Shown here: positions 46,484-55,234 of the stretch, piece by piece | How the letters are laid out: each line of letters starts with the position of its first letter | Numbering within the stretch: position 1 is the stretch's first letter | DNA from: FEB-10 sp963710645 | GTDB taxonomy: Bacteria; Acidobacteriota; Thermoanaerobaculia; Thermoanaerobaculales; Sulfomarinibacteraceae | DNA: 64,000 nt | Direction: 5' to 3' | Assembly: GCA_963710645.1 (NCBI GenBank) | Contig: CAVQBD010000005.1 | Span: 40,196-104,195, forward strand | Translations under genes and position numbers: made by a program | Notes under the pieces: model-generated | What the model was told of the DNA's origin: nothing | Seen by the model: the letters and a program-made list of their open reading frames with translations, nothing else | The model's database searches: none

Positions 46484-47260
46484 TCAGATCCCCAGCGCGG
46501 CCTTGAGCTCCCGGAGTTTGGCCTGGACCATGGCTACATTTTCCGGACCCATCCGCAATAGCTGTCGCTGAGCCGCGGTCATGCTCTCCAGGCGAGGATC
46601 GGCATAGGTGTAGGTGACCACCTTCTGCTCCACCTCGACGTCGCCGGAGAGCACTGGCACGGCGAGCAACTCATCGAAAACCTCAGCCAGGCGCGCATCA
46701 AAGCTCGCCCCCCGGGGGGAGATCTCGGCGTAGGCGTCGTCAATCAGGGGTTTCAGCTCTCGATAGAGCGCCACGGTGCCTTCGGTGTCGAGCGAGGTGA
46801 TCACCGCCGCCACGGTGTCGTACCGGTCGTAGCTCGCCGGCGCCACCACCAGGCGGCCGTCCCGCTCCTGGACCTCAAACGCGCCAGCCGGTGCAATGAA
46901 CTCCAGGTGTTGCCGCGGGCTGGTGCCCTCGGAAATGTTATCCACCGAGGCCACGAACCGGCGCACCAGATCCTCATTGACCAGCCAGGCTGCGAGCTCC
47001 GGCCGTGCCGAGAGCTGCGCCGCGAGCTCACGGATCGCCGCGTCGCTGGTGCTCAGAGTGGTTCCTTTGAGGCGTTGGGAAAGCCGCTCCTGCAGCGACG
47101 GGGTCGGTTCAGGAGTCGGCAGCGGGGCCACCGCGGGGGTCAGATCGACCTCGGTGCTGTCCTTGCCCCATTTCGGCAACATAAACACCAGCCACACCAC
47201 CAGCATCAAGGCGAGAAGCACCGCGACGATTCCAGCTGCGATCTTGTTGGTGTCGGTCAC
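46484..47260 (-). CDS. DUF3014 membrane-anchored protein
   Basis: The product is a 258-residue protein with one N-terminal membrane helix (IAAGIVAVLLALMLVVWLVF), a Pro-rich linker (PLPTPEPTPSLQERL) and a DUF3014 domain recognisable by AAWLVNEDLVRRFVASVDNI followed by PRQHLEFIAPAGAFEV. The body probably faces the periplasm. The function of the family is unknown. The start is a GTG at 47260 with GGAGGTGACC just upstream. It lies 84 bases downstream of nikR on the same strand. Confidence 0.85.
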   Translation of the reverse strand: MTDTNKIAAGIVAVLLALMLVVWLVFMLPKWGKDSTEVDLTPAVAPLPTPEPTPSLQERLSQRLKGTTLSTSDAAIRELAAQLSARPELAAWLVNEDLVRRFVASVDNISEGTSPRQHLEFIAPAGAFEVQERDGRLVVAPASYDRYDTVAAVITSLDTEGTVALYRELKPLIDDAYAEISPRGASFDARLAEVFDELLAVPVLSGDVEVEQKVVTYTYADPRLESMTAAQRQLLRMGPENVAMVQAKLRELKAALGI

Positions 47261-47344
47261 GGGTCACCTCCGCTTCAAGAGACTATACCCGGATCCCCGG
47301 GACGATGTTTCGTCCGGCGTCGGGAAATGTGACCACCCGGACAG

Positions 47345-47770
47345 TCAGGGTACCAGATCGGCTCCGGTGGAGCTCATGGACAGGGCACCGTGCAACACCC
47401 CCTTCTGTCGACGGAGATTGTCCGCGATGGCTCGAATCTCTGATGATTCTCCCCGGCAGATGATCACTTCGGCGCACAGCTGGTGGTCGAGGTGAACATG
47501 GGTCGAGGCAAGCACGAGATCGTGGTGATCGTGCTGGAGGTCGGTCAGTTTCTCGGCCACCGGCCCTGCATGATGATCGTAGATCAGGGTGATGGTGCCG
47601 ACTGCGTCGCCGTTCGTTTGCCCCTGCCACGCCCTATCCACCAACCTGTCACGGATCAGGTCTCTGATGAACTCCGAGCGATTGCCGTATCCGCTCTGCG
47701 CCACCAGCTCCTCGAGTTTTTCCTCGAGGGAGCATTCAATGGAGAAGCTGAGTCGTGTCAACTCGGGCAT
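47345..47770 (-). CDS. nikR: NikR-type nickel-responsive transcriptional regulator
   Basis: The 141-residue protein has an N-terminal ribbon-helix-helix DNA-binding domain (LTRLSFSIECSLEEKLEELV, then NRSEFIRDLIRDRL) and a C-terminal ACT-like metal domain with the square-planar nickel ligands: the histidine pair of THVHLDHQLCAEVIICRG with its Cys, plus an earlier His in LIYDHHAG. NikR represses nickel uptake genes when nickel is high. No nickel transporter, hydrogenase or urease gene is in the window, so its targets are elsewhere. GGAG lies 8 bases before the ATG at 47770. It is divergent from the oxidoreductase gene. Confidence 0.93.
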   Translation of the reverse strand: MPELTRLSFSIECSLEEKLEELVAQSGYGNRSEFIRDLIRDRLVDRAWQGQTNGDAVGTITLIYDHHAGPVAEKLTDLQHDHHDLVLASTHVHLDHQLCAEVIICRGESSEIRAIADNLRRQKGVLHGALSMSSTGADLVP

Positions 47771-48018
47771 ATCGGCACTCCAGGTCGTCCGTCGTCAAGC
47801 GTACGCCTCCCCTTACCCCGGCGTCAAGAGACGCAGACTCACCCTCCTGGACAATGATCCTCCGCTGCCGAGGAATCCGGGCCTGTAACCGCGGGCTCTA
47901 TTCGAACCAACCACAACCGACATGGGTGGAGTATTGACAACCACCGCGGACCAACGCGGTATCCTGCCACCACACAACAGTGAGGACGGCCGACGATGCA
48001 CACAGGGCGGACCACCAC

Positions 48019-49548
48019 ATGACGATCGACCCGGACCTCGGCGTCTCGCCGTCGGATGATCACAACCGAAAGCTGATCAACAACGTCCACCCACCCGACT
48101 GGGTGAATCCCACACCCGATGGTCGCTATAACCTGGTGGTGGTGGGGGCCGGAACCGCCGGTCTCGTGGCCGCAGGCGGCGCCGGCGCCATGGGGGCCAA
48201 AGTGGCGCTCGTTGAACGTCATCTCATGGGTGGTGACTGTCTCAATGTGGGCTGCGTGCCATCAAAGGCGATCATCAGATCGGGCCGCGCGGTGGCCGAC
48301 ATTCGGTCGGCCGCAGAGGTCGGCATCCTAGCGCCGGGGGAAGTCGAGGTCGATTTTGGGGCGGTGATGGAGAGGATGCGCCGTATTCGAGCGGACATCT
48401 CCCCGCACGACGCGGCGCGGAGGTTTTCCGAGCAATACGGAGTCGACGTATTCCTCGGCAACGCTCGGTTCAGTGGACCGGAATCGGTCGATGTGGATGG
48501 AGTCCCGCTCGGCTTTTCCAAAGCGGTCATTGCAACCGGTGCCCGGGCGACTATCCCGCCCATCCCCGGTCTCGCCGAAGCCGGCTTCCTCACCAATCAC
48601 AACATCTTCAACCTGACCGAGCAACCGGCCCGGCTGGCGGTGATCGGTGGCGGCCCCATCGGCTGCGAGCTGGCTCAGACCTTTGCACGATTGGGAACCA
48701 AGGTCACGATCGTCGAGATGGCCGGTCAATTCCTGTCGCGTGAAGATCCTGATGCCGCGGAAATCCTCCGGGCTGCGTTGGAGAGTGACGGGGTGGAAAT
48801 ACGCCTCCAGGCCTCGCTTGTGCGAGTGGAGGGGTCGGACGACTCCAAACGGTTGGACCTCGAAGGCCCTGACGGGCCGGATCACATAACGGTGGATGAG
48901 ATTCTGGTGGCGGTGGGCCGGACTCCCAATATCGAGAACCTCGGTCTCGAGGCTGCGGGAGTTGATCATGACCGCCGGGGGGTCAAGGTCAACGACTTTC
49001 TACAGACCACCAACCGCCGCATCTTCGCTTCGGGTGACGTCTGTCTCGCCCACAAGTTCACCCACACCGCCGATGCGACCTCGCGGGCGATCCTTCAGAA
49101 CGCTCTATTCCCGGGGCCAAAGAAGAGGCTCAGCAAGCTGGTGGTGCCCTGGTGCACCTATACCGACCCCGAGATCGCCCATGTGGGCCTGTACGAGCAC
49201 GAAGCGGGGCAACGGGGCCTCGATGTGACCACGATTGAGATCCCCATGTCCGAGGTGGACCGCGCAATCGCCGACGGGCATACCGACGGCTTTCTGAAAG
49301 TCCACCTCAAGACCGGAACGGACACGATCATCGGGGCCACCATAGTGGCTCGCCATGCCGGCGACCTGATCTCCGAGATCACCACGGCCATGGTCGGCGG
49401 GTTGGGTCTCGGGTCATTCTCGGGTGTCATCCATCCCTACCCCACCTACGCCGAAATTATCCGAAAAGCAGCCGACGCCTACAATCGGACGAAGTTGACG
49501 CCTCGCACCGCTCGAATTCTGAAGCGCTGGTTTTCTTGGATGCGGTAA
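48019..49548 (+). CDS. Pyridine nucleotide-disulfide oxidoreductase (mercuric-reductase/Lpd-like)
   Basis: This flavoenzyme of about 509 residues has the FAD turn VVVGAGTAGLVAAGGAGAMG, the redox-active disulfide GGDCLNVGCVPSK, the NAD(P) turn VIGGGPIGCELAQTFARLG, the second FAD motif RRIFASGDVCLAHKFTHTA, and the dimer-interface His in HPYPTYAEIIRKAADAY. It lacks the C-terminal Cys pair of true mercuric reductases (it ends ILKRWFSWMR), so a mercury role is unlikely; it may reduce dihydrolipoamide or another disulfide. A 35-residue N-terminal extension precedes the FAD fold. I choose the ATG at 48019; the ribosome site is weak. Confidence 0.87.
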   Translation: MTIDPDLGVSPSDDHNRKLINNVHPPDWVNPTPDGRYNLVVVGAGTAGLVAAGGAGAMGAKVALVERHLMGGDCLNVGCVPSKAIIRSGRAVADIRSAAEVGILAPGEVEVDFGAVMERMRRIRADISPHDAARRFSEQYGVDVFLGNARFSGPESVDVDGVPLGFSKAVIATGARATIPPIPGLAEAGFLTNHNIFNLTEQPARLAVIGGGPIGCELAQTFARLGTKVTIVEMAGQFLSREDPDAAEILRAALESDGVEIRLQASLVRVEGSDDSKRLDLEGPDGPDHITVDEILVAVGRTPNIENLGLEAAGVDHDRRGVKVNDFLQTTNRRIFASGDVCLAHKFTHTADATSRAILQNALFPGPKKRLSKLVVPWCTYTDPEIAHVGLYEHEAGQRGLDVTTIEIPMSEVDRAIADGHTDGFLKVHLKTGTDTIIGATIVARHAGDLISEITTAMVGGLGLGSFSGVIHPYPTYAEIIRKAADAYNRTKLTPRTARILKRWFSWMR

Positions 49549-49550
49549 AC

Positions 49551-49650
49551 AAGTGAACAGCGAATAGCAAATAGTGAATAGTGGCAACTCGGGAGAACGA
49601 ACCTCCCACCAATCCCCAACTATTCGCTATTCACTATTTACTATTCACTT
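49551..49650. terminator. Inverted heptamer repeats between convergent genes
   Basis: GTGAACAGCGAATAGC and AATAGTGAATAGTG after the oxidoreductase stop (49553-49583) face their complement (ACTATTCGCTATTCAC and ACTATTCAC, 49619-49648) before the end of the TerB-like gene. The stem would form in transcripts from either side, so a bidirectional terminator is likely. Confidence 0.5.
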
Positions 49651-49652
49651 TT

Positions 49653-50222
49653 CTAGCCAAACGATGCCTCGATGTCATCGAGCACAGCCTGTTCTTCATC
49701 CGAGATGGTGTTCAGGCCCAGAAACCCACCGGCGGCCTTCGCCACCGCCGTGGTCCGTTTCATCATGTTCTCCTTGATGGCGAGGACCATGGCTGGATCC
49801 ATACCGTCGATCAACGCGGCCACATAGTCCTTCCACGTCTGGTAGAGCAAGGGCTTGGGACGGTTCTCGAGCCAATCCGTCAGCAACTGGTAGTTTGTCG
49901 ATCCAACCCCAATACCACGCTCGGCCGCAGCCTTGAGCACGGCGTCTTCTTCTTTTTTGGAAATCGAACCGTCGGCCCACGCCACCGCAACCAGGGGTAT
50001 CACGGTAAACGCCATCACCGATTCGACCGTGAGGTCGAGTTCGACCAGCCGGTCGAGCAGTGCTTCGTCGTCGATCTGCAGATTTTCCCGAATTGCCTCC
50101 CGCCGCCGCTGAAGCTCGGCCTCGACTCGGAGCTTGCGCAGCAGCTTTTCGTTCTCCCGGGCGAAGAACGAATCCTCCATGGCCTTCGCGTTCTTTACCA
50201 GTTCACCTCTCACTGTTGCCAT
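49653..50222 (-). CDS. TerB-like / DUF533-like cytoplasmic protein
   Basis: This 189-residue helical protein begins with a charged region rich in Lys/Glu/Arg (residues 1-55). A domain follows with the TerB-like acidic turns AVAWADGSISKKEEDAVLKA and EERGIG-type helices (AAERGIGVGSTNYQLLTDW), ending in ISDEEQAVLDDIEASFG. TerB domains bind metal ions or act in stress responses. AAGGAGGA upstream fixes the ATG at 50222; the open frame beyond it lacks a start signal. It is divergent from leuS. Function is inferred at fold level only. Confidence 0.7.
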   Translation of the reverse strand: MATVRGELVKNAKAMEDSFFARENEKLLRKLRVEAELQRRREAIRENLQIDDEALLDRLVELDLTVESVMAFTVIPLVAVAWADGSISKKEEDAVLKAAAERGIGVGSTNYQLLTDWLENRPKPLLYQTWKDYVAALIDGMDPAMVLAIKENMMKRTTAVAKAAGGFLGLNTISDEEQAVLDDIEASFG

Positions 50223-50422
50223 TTCCAGTCCTCCTTCGAGAATCTCACCCCGGCGCCGCCATTGCGACGGGTGCTGTCTTGACAGGGCCAGATTATGGCA
50301 CAGCGCGGCAGATGCTTCGATCTCCACTTGAGATCGGCGGTGATTCTGGCCACGACCCTGTTTGATGCGTAGAATACGCCCCATGCCGGCTGACCGTGCC
50401 GGGCCACCCGAGGAGTCCACCC

Positions 50423-52972
50423 ATGACAGATCATTTGTACGATCCGGCCACCATCGAACCGAGATGGCAGGACGTGTGGCGGGAGAAAATGGCCTTCAAG
50501 ACTCCGTCGACTCCCGACGAGCTCGCGGCAAAACCCAAGTTCTACGTCCTCGACATGTTCCCCTACCCGTCAGGGGCCGGTCTCCACGTGGGTCATCCCG
50601 AGGGCTACACCGCCACCGATGTGGTGGCCCGAATGAAGCGGATGCAGGGCTTCAACGTCCTCCACCCCATGGGATGGGACGCCTTCGGACTGCCTGCTGA
50701 GCGGGCTGCGGTGCGCGAGAACCTTCACCCGGCCGACATCACCGCCCGCAATGTGGACACCTTCAGGCGCCAGATCCAACGGCTCGGCTTCAGTTACGAC
50801 TGGGACCGGGAAATCAACACCTCGAGTCCGGACTACTACCGGTGGACGCAGTGGATCTTCCTCAAACTCCACGAACAGGGGCTCGCCTATATGGCCGATG
50901 TTCCGGTGAACTGGTGTCCGGCCCTGGGTACGGTGCTCGCCAACGAGGAGGTCAAGGACGGCGTCTACGTGGAGACCGGAGATCCAGTGGAGCGGCGGCT
51001 GATGCGGCAGTGGATGCTGAAGATCACCGCCTACGCCGAGCGGCTGCTCGACGACCTCGAGGGGGTGGACTGGCCGGAGAGCGTCAAGGAGATGCAGCGC
51101 AACTGGATCGGAAAATCGGAAGGGGCCGACGTTTGCTTCGAAATCGACGGTTCGGAGGACGGCTTCACCGTTTTCACGACCCGACCGGACACCCTCTTTG
51201 GAGCCACCTACTGCGTCCTGGCACCCGAACACCCATTGGTGGATTTGGTCACCACCGACGAACAGCGCAACGCCGTGCGGGCCTACGTCGACTCCGCCGC
51301 GCACAAAACGGATCTCTTGCGCACCGATTTGGCAAAGGAGAAGACCGGTGTCTTCACCGGAGGTTATGCCATCAACCCGGTCAACGACGAGAACATCCCG
51401 ATCTGGATCGCCGATTACGTGCTCATGACCTACGGGACCGGGGCCATTATGGCGGTCCCGGGTCAGGATCAGCGCGACTGGGATTTTGCCGAGGTCTTCG
51501 ACCTGCCCATCATCCGCACAGTCGAGCCCCCCGCGGATTACGACGGACAGGCCTACCTCGGTGACGGACCGGCCATCAACAGCGCCTTCCTGGACGGTCT
51601 TCACATCGACGAAGCCAAGGAGAAAATCATTGACTGGCTGGTGAAACGGGGTCGTGGCGAGCGCAGGGTGCAGTACAAGCTTCGCGACTGGCTGTTCTCG
51701 CGCCAGCGCTATTGGGGCGAGCCATTCCCCATCGTCCACACCGACGACGGGGAGGTGCTGCCGTTGCCCACCGACTGGTTGCCGGTGGGTCTGCCGGCCA
51801 TTGACGAATATCGACCCACCGAGGATGGTCGTCCGCCCCTGGCTCGGGCCGGTGACGACTGGCTCCGGGTGGAACTGCCCGACGGCCGGATGGGCACCCG
51901 CGAAACCAACACCATGCCGCAGTGGGCGGGATCATGTTGGTACTACCTTCGGTTTCTGGACCCCCACAACGAGACCCAGGCCTGGTCCGAGGAGGCCGAG
52001 AACTATTGGATGCCGGTGGACCTCTACGTCGGCGGCGTCGAGCACGCCGTGCTCCACCTGCTCTACGCCCGATTCTGGCACAAGGTGCTGTATGACTGCG
52101 GCCTGGTTCACACCACGGAACCCTTCCACAAGCTCTTCAACCAGGGCATGGTGCTGGCCTACTCCTACCGCGACGCCAGGGGCAAGTACTACCACCCGAA
52201 CGACGTGGAGGAAAAGGAGGACGGAACGATCCTCGCAAAGAGCACCGGCGAGATTCTCGAATCCCAGATCGAGAAGATGTCCAAGTCAAAGCTCAACGTG
52301 GTCAACCCGGACGAGGTCATTGGAGAGTACGGCGCCGACGCCATGCGGCTGTATGAAATGTTCATGGGCCCGCTGGAGGTCCAGAAACCGTGGCAGATGA
52401 GCGGTGTCGAGGGCGTCAACCGTTTCCTGCAACGGGTGTGGCGGCTGGTGGTGGACGAGAAGGCCGGCGGCCTGAACGCCAAAATCACCGACGCCCTCCC
52501 AGACTCCGAGCCCGACCTCGAGAGAACCCTTCACAAGACAATCAAGAAGGTGAACTCCGACACCGAAACTCTGCAGATGAACACCGCCATCGCCCAGATG
52601 ATGATCTTCGTCAATCAGGCCACCTCCGCCGCCACGTTGCCGCGGGAAATCGTGACCACCTTCCTCAGGTTGCTCGGCCCCTACGCACCGCACATTTCAG
52701 AGGAGCTGTGGCAACGGCTCGACCAGCCCGGTCTCATCAGCCACGCGCCGTGGCCGACCCACGACGAGGCGCTCTGCGTCGACGATTTGATCCCCATCGT
52801 CGTCCAGATCAACGGCAAGAAGCGGGACGAGCTGCTTGTGCCGAAGGACGTCGACAAGAACGAGGTGGAACGCATGGCGCTGGCCTCCGAGAAGGCACAG
52901 AAATACCTGGACGGCCGCGAGCCAAAAAGGGTCATCGTGGTGCCCGGCAGACTCGTCAACATTGTCGTCTAG
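50423..52972 (+). CDS. leuS: Leucyl-tRNA synthetase
   Basis: LeuRS charges tRNA-Leu. The class I signatures are HVGHPEGYTATD (the HIGH motif) and KMSKSKLNVVNPDEV (KMSKS). The editing domain CP1 lies between them (TTRPDTLFGATYCVLAPEH and the Asp-containing YGTGAIMAVPGQDQRDWDF). Length is 849 residues, normal for the bacterial form, and the C-terminal domain ends KRVIVVPGRLVNIVV. AGGAG at 50411-50415 supports the ATG at 50423. It stands alone, with repeat DNA downstream. Confidence 0.98.
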   Translation: MTDHLYDPATIEPRWQDVWREKMAFKTPSTPDELAAKPKFYVLDMFPYPSGAGLHVGHPEGYTATDVVARMKRMQGFNVLHPMGWDAFGLPAERAAVRENLHPADITARNVDTFRRQIQRLGFSYDWDREINTSSPDYYRWTQWIFLKLHEQGLAYMADVPVNWCPALGTVLANEEVKDGVYVETGDPVERRLMRQWMLKITAYAERLLDDLEGVDWPESVKEMQRNWIGKSEGADVCFEIDGSEDGFTVFTTRPDTLFGATYCVLAPEHPLVDLVTTDEQRNAVRAYVDSAAHKTDLLRTDLAKEKTGVFTGGYAINPVNDENIPIWIADYVLMTYGTGAIMAVPGQDQRDWDFAEVFDLPIIRTVEPPADYDGQAYLGDGPAINSAFLDGLHIDEAKEKIIDWLVKRGRGERRVQYKLRDWLFSRQRYWGEPFPIVHTDDGEVLPLPTDWLPVGLPAIDEYRPTEDGRPPLARAGDDWLRVELPDGRMGTRETNTMPQWAGSCWYYLRFLDPHNETQAWSEEAENYWMPVDLYVGGVEHAVLHLLYARFWHKVLYDCGLVHTTEPFHKLFNQGMVLAYSYRDARGKYYHPNDVEEKEDGTILAKSTGEILESQIEKMSKSKLNVVNPDEVIGEYGADAMRLYEMFMGPLEVQKPWQMSGVEGVNRFLQRVWRLVVDEKAGGLNAKITDALPDSEPDLERTLHKTIKKVNSDTETLQMNTAIAQMMIFVNQATSAATLPREIVTTFLRLLGPYAPHISEELWQRLDQPGLISHAPWPTHDEALCVDDLIPIVVQINGKKRDELLVPKDVDKNEVERMALASEKAQKYLDGREPKRVIVVPGRLVNIVV

Positions 52973-53287
52973 GCGGTTTACGGCCTAGTGCGGTTTCGGG
53001 TTCCGGGCCCCCCCCGAAGCGCCGGTTGTGGTGCGCCCGTCACGGCTGCTCGGCCGATCGAAGAACGAAGAACAAAGATCCAAGAACCCCAACCCACCCG
53101 GAACGACATGGCGGGGGCGGGCGGGGGTTCTTCGTTCTTTGTTCTTTGATCTTCGACCAAGGGTGATTGCAGGCGAGACGCCTGCGCGACACGGGTGCCT
53201 CGTTCGGGTCGATCCTCTGGCTTCGACGCGCCCTTCTTCCCGTCGCGCTCCCCGAGGGAGCCCCCTATAGCATTCCGATCTCCATGT

Positions 53288-53356
53288 CGGTGCCAGGCAC
53301 CGCCGCAGATGTTGCGATCTCGTGCTCCGATGCGATTTCGACGGTGCCTGGCACCG
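53288..53356 (+). repeat. 69-bp palindromic element, copy 3
   Basis: CGGTGCCAGGCACCG (53288-53302) and CGGTGCCTGGCACCG (53342-53356) bound a core almost identical to that at 6095-6163, in the same orientation. Confidence 0.88.
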
Positions 53357-53557
53357 GGTGAGCGCGTTCGCTTCGATACGCTGATTTCGGCGCGCCCATC
53401 TCCCCATAGCGCTACCCGAGGTTACTCGCGGCCGGTGGCCGCGGTGACCAGCCGTCACCAGCGGGTGGCCGTAAGGCCGATGATCGTACTTCCAGGATCG
53501 GGAATGGCCGCCGCGCACGGCCACGGCCACAACCGCTGCCGCCGGCAGGTTGTCCCC

Positions 53558-53621
53558 CTTTGACAATGTTGGGACTCGAGGGTTTGGTTGAGTCAATTGA
53601 CAGCTCCCAACATTGTCAAAG
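53558..53621. repeat. Inverted-repeat element, copy 5 (best conserved)
   Basis: CTTTGACAATGTTGGGA (53558-53574) and its exact 17-base complement (53605-53621) enclose 30 bases. ACGGCACGCCCGCCCATC follows on the right. Confidence 0.9.
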
Positions 53622-53722
53622 ACGGCACGCCCGCCCATCCCGCCCTTTCACGACCCGGGTGGGCGGGGGTCTTCGATCTTCGTTCTTCATTCTGCGATCG
53701 GATGTGGGTGGGCGGTGGATCC

Positions 53723-55102
53723 TCAGCGTTCGGTCGTGGGAAGCCGCATGGTGATCTCGAGGCCTCCGTCGGGGTGGTTCCGGGCCTCGATCTCGCCACC
53801 GTGGGCGCGAATCGCCCGCTCGGTGATGGCAAGGCCGAGGCCCACGCCACCCGTTCGGCGGTCGCGGGCTTCCTCGACGCGGTGGAAGGGCTCGAACAAC
53901 CGCTCGAGCTCTTCCGGCGGCACGCCCTGCCCGCGGTCACGCACCCGGACAACGGCCATCCGTCCACCGTGGTACTGCTCCTCGCCAAGCCAAACATCCA
54001 CCACGCTGCCTGGAACGGTGTGGGCCACCCCATTTCGGACGACGTTCTCGACCGCGCTGTGCAACAGTTCCGGAGACCCCATCACCCGGGGTTTGGCCGC
54101 CCAGACCAATTGCACGTCGCCATCGCCCGCATCAACCTCGAATCGGGCGTCCTCCACCACCCTCTCGATGAGGTCGGCGAGATCGACCAGTTTGCCGTCC
54201 GTTCGTCCGGCGCCGGCTTGCAGGCGTTCAAGCGACAGCAGACGTTCGATCAGAACCTCCAACCGCTGCGATTCGCGTTCGATCCGGTCAAGAGGCCCTG
54301 ATGCGGATTCACCGGCTCGCTGACGCGCCAGCTCCAAGGCCACCCCGAGGCGAGCCAAGGGCGACCTCAATTCGTGGGACACGTCCCTCAGCAACCGTCG
54401 TTGCGACCCCACCAGGTTCTCCAACCGCCGGGCCATGGCGTCGAAATCTCGGGCCAGGTCGCCGGTCTCGTCGCGACGGTTGGCCACCGGAGGTCCCACC
54501 CGAGCCGAGAGATCTCCCGCCGCGAGTTTCCGGGTGGCGGTCCTGAGCGACGCCACCGGCGAGGTCAGGTATCGCGCCAGCCAGAAACAGAACAGGCCGA
54601 TCACGAGGGTGAGCACCGCGAGGCGTGGGAGCAGAACCCGGGGATCGAGGAGATCCTGGGGCCGCGGTGGACGACGAAGTTCTCCTACAACGACGAGCGG
54701 CCGACCGTCGGCATCGACCACCGGTCGGGCCATGCGGTGGATGGAGCCGGATCGTTCGGAAATTTCCTCTCCCATGTCGGCGGCGCGGTCGGCAAGGTCA
54801 CGAAGTTGCGGGTCTACCGTCCGCCCCTCCAGCTCGACCCCTGCTCCATCCAGCAGAAAGACCTGCATCGGGACGCCGCGCCGAGGGCGAGACCGCTCGT
54901 CCGGGTCAGCGTCGTCGCCACTTTCGACGCGCGCCGCTACCTCATTGACCCTTTCCTCCAGAAAACGCCCGGCATGTTGCTGCCACCGTTCCACACCGGG
55001 GTGGGATCGAGTCAGAAAAGGCGACGACACCACCAGCACCGCCACCACCACCGCCATGGCGGCCCAGAACCACAGGAAGATCCTGAGGAATAAAGACTTC
55101 AC
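53723..55102 (-). CDS. Sensor histidine kinase, CpxA-like
   Basis: This is a 459-residue inner-membrane kinase. A membrane helix (LRIFLWFWAAMAVVVAVLVV) is followed by a periplasmic sensor of about 130 residues, a second helix (LAVLTLVIGLFCFWLA), HAMP, the phospho-acceptor helix VSHELRSPLARLGVALELA, and the ATPase with boxes VENVVRNGVAHT, RDRGQGVPPEELERLFEPF and GGVGLGLAITERAI. The layout and the CpxR-like partner upstream suggest an envelope-stress system. The start is a GTG at 55102. Between it and the regulator gene lies an unusual tandem-repeat gap. Confidence 0.94.
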   Translation of the reverse strand: MKSLFLRIFLWFWAAMAVVVAVLVVSSPFLTRSHPGVERWQQHAGRFLEERVNEVAARVESGDDADPDERSRPRRGVPMQVFLLDGAGVELEGRTVDPQLRDLADRAADMGEEISERSGSIHRMARPVVDADGRPLVVVGELRRPPRPQDLLDPRVLLPRLAVLTLVIGLFCFWLARYLTSPVASLRTATRKLAAGDLSARVGPPVANRRDETGDLARDFDAMARRLENLVGSQRRLLRDVSHELRSPLARLGVALELARQRAGESASGPLDRIERESQRLEVLIERLLSLERLQAGAGRTDGKLVDLADLIERVVEDARFEVDAGDGDVQLVWAAKPRVMGSPELLHSAVENVVRNGVAHTVPGSVVDVWLGEEQYHGGRMAVVRVRDRGQGVPPEELERLFEPFHRVEEARDRRTGGVGLGLAITERAIRAHGGEIEARNHPDGGLEITMRLPTTER

Positions 55103-55234
55103 TCGTTCGCCACCTTCAACCCACTACCCACCATTCACTTCTCCCTACTGCCCACTGCTTCCTTCTATTCACTATTCACTCTTCACTATTCACTCTTCAC
55201 TATTCACTCTTCACTATTCACTCTTCTCCATTCA
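55103..55234. repeat. Tandem repeats of TATTCACTCTTCAC in the two-component gap
   Basis: From about 55176 to 55233 the 14-base unit TATTCACTCTTCAC repeats about four times, preceded by degenerate copies and CCCACTGCTTCC-like units. On the transcribed (minus) strand it reads GTGAAGAGTGAATA. It separates the regulator and kinase genes and may affect translation of the kinase. Confidence 0.85.

Larger units (their letters stand above)
52973..53722. repeat. Gene-free region with three kinds of repeat
   Basis: No gene is seen in 750 bases. It contains CCGATCGAAGAACGAAGAAC and complementary TTCGTTCTTTG heptamer runs (53055-53090 and 53130-53158) that can pair, a CAGGCGAGACGCCTG hairpin near 53170, a GC linker (53225-53265), the 69-bp palindrome (53288-53356), and the best copy of the inverted-repeat element (53558-53621). 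TTCGATCTTCG heptamers follow before the kinase gene end at 53723. Confidence 0.7.

Noticed and set aside
47933..47965. Promoter before the disulfide oxidoreductase gene
   Set aside because: A TTGACA is present at about 47934, but the nearest -10-like TATCCT is about 20 bases away, too far for a confident call.
48019..49548. True mercuric reductase (merA)
   Set aside because: The redox disulfide is present but the N-terminal metal-binding domain and the C-terminal cysteine pair are absent, and no mer gene is nearby.
53558..53621. Inverted-repeat elements as integron attC sites
   Set aside because: The arms do not show the paired R/L box layout of attC, no integrase gene or cassette array is seen, and the elements are not spaced between cassettes.
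55176..55233. Possible CRISPR array
   Set aside because: The repeats are contiguous 7- or 14-mers without spacers, and no cas gene is present. The same applies to the other tandem arrays in the window.
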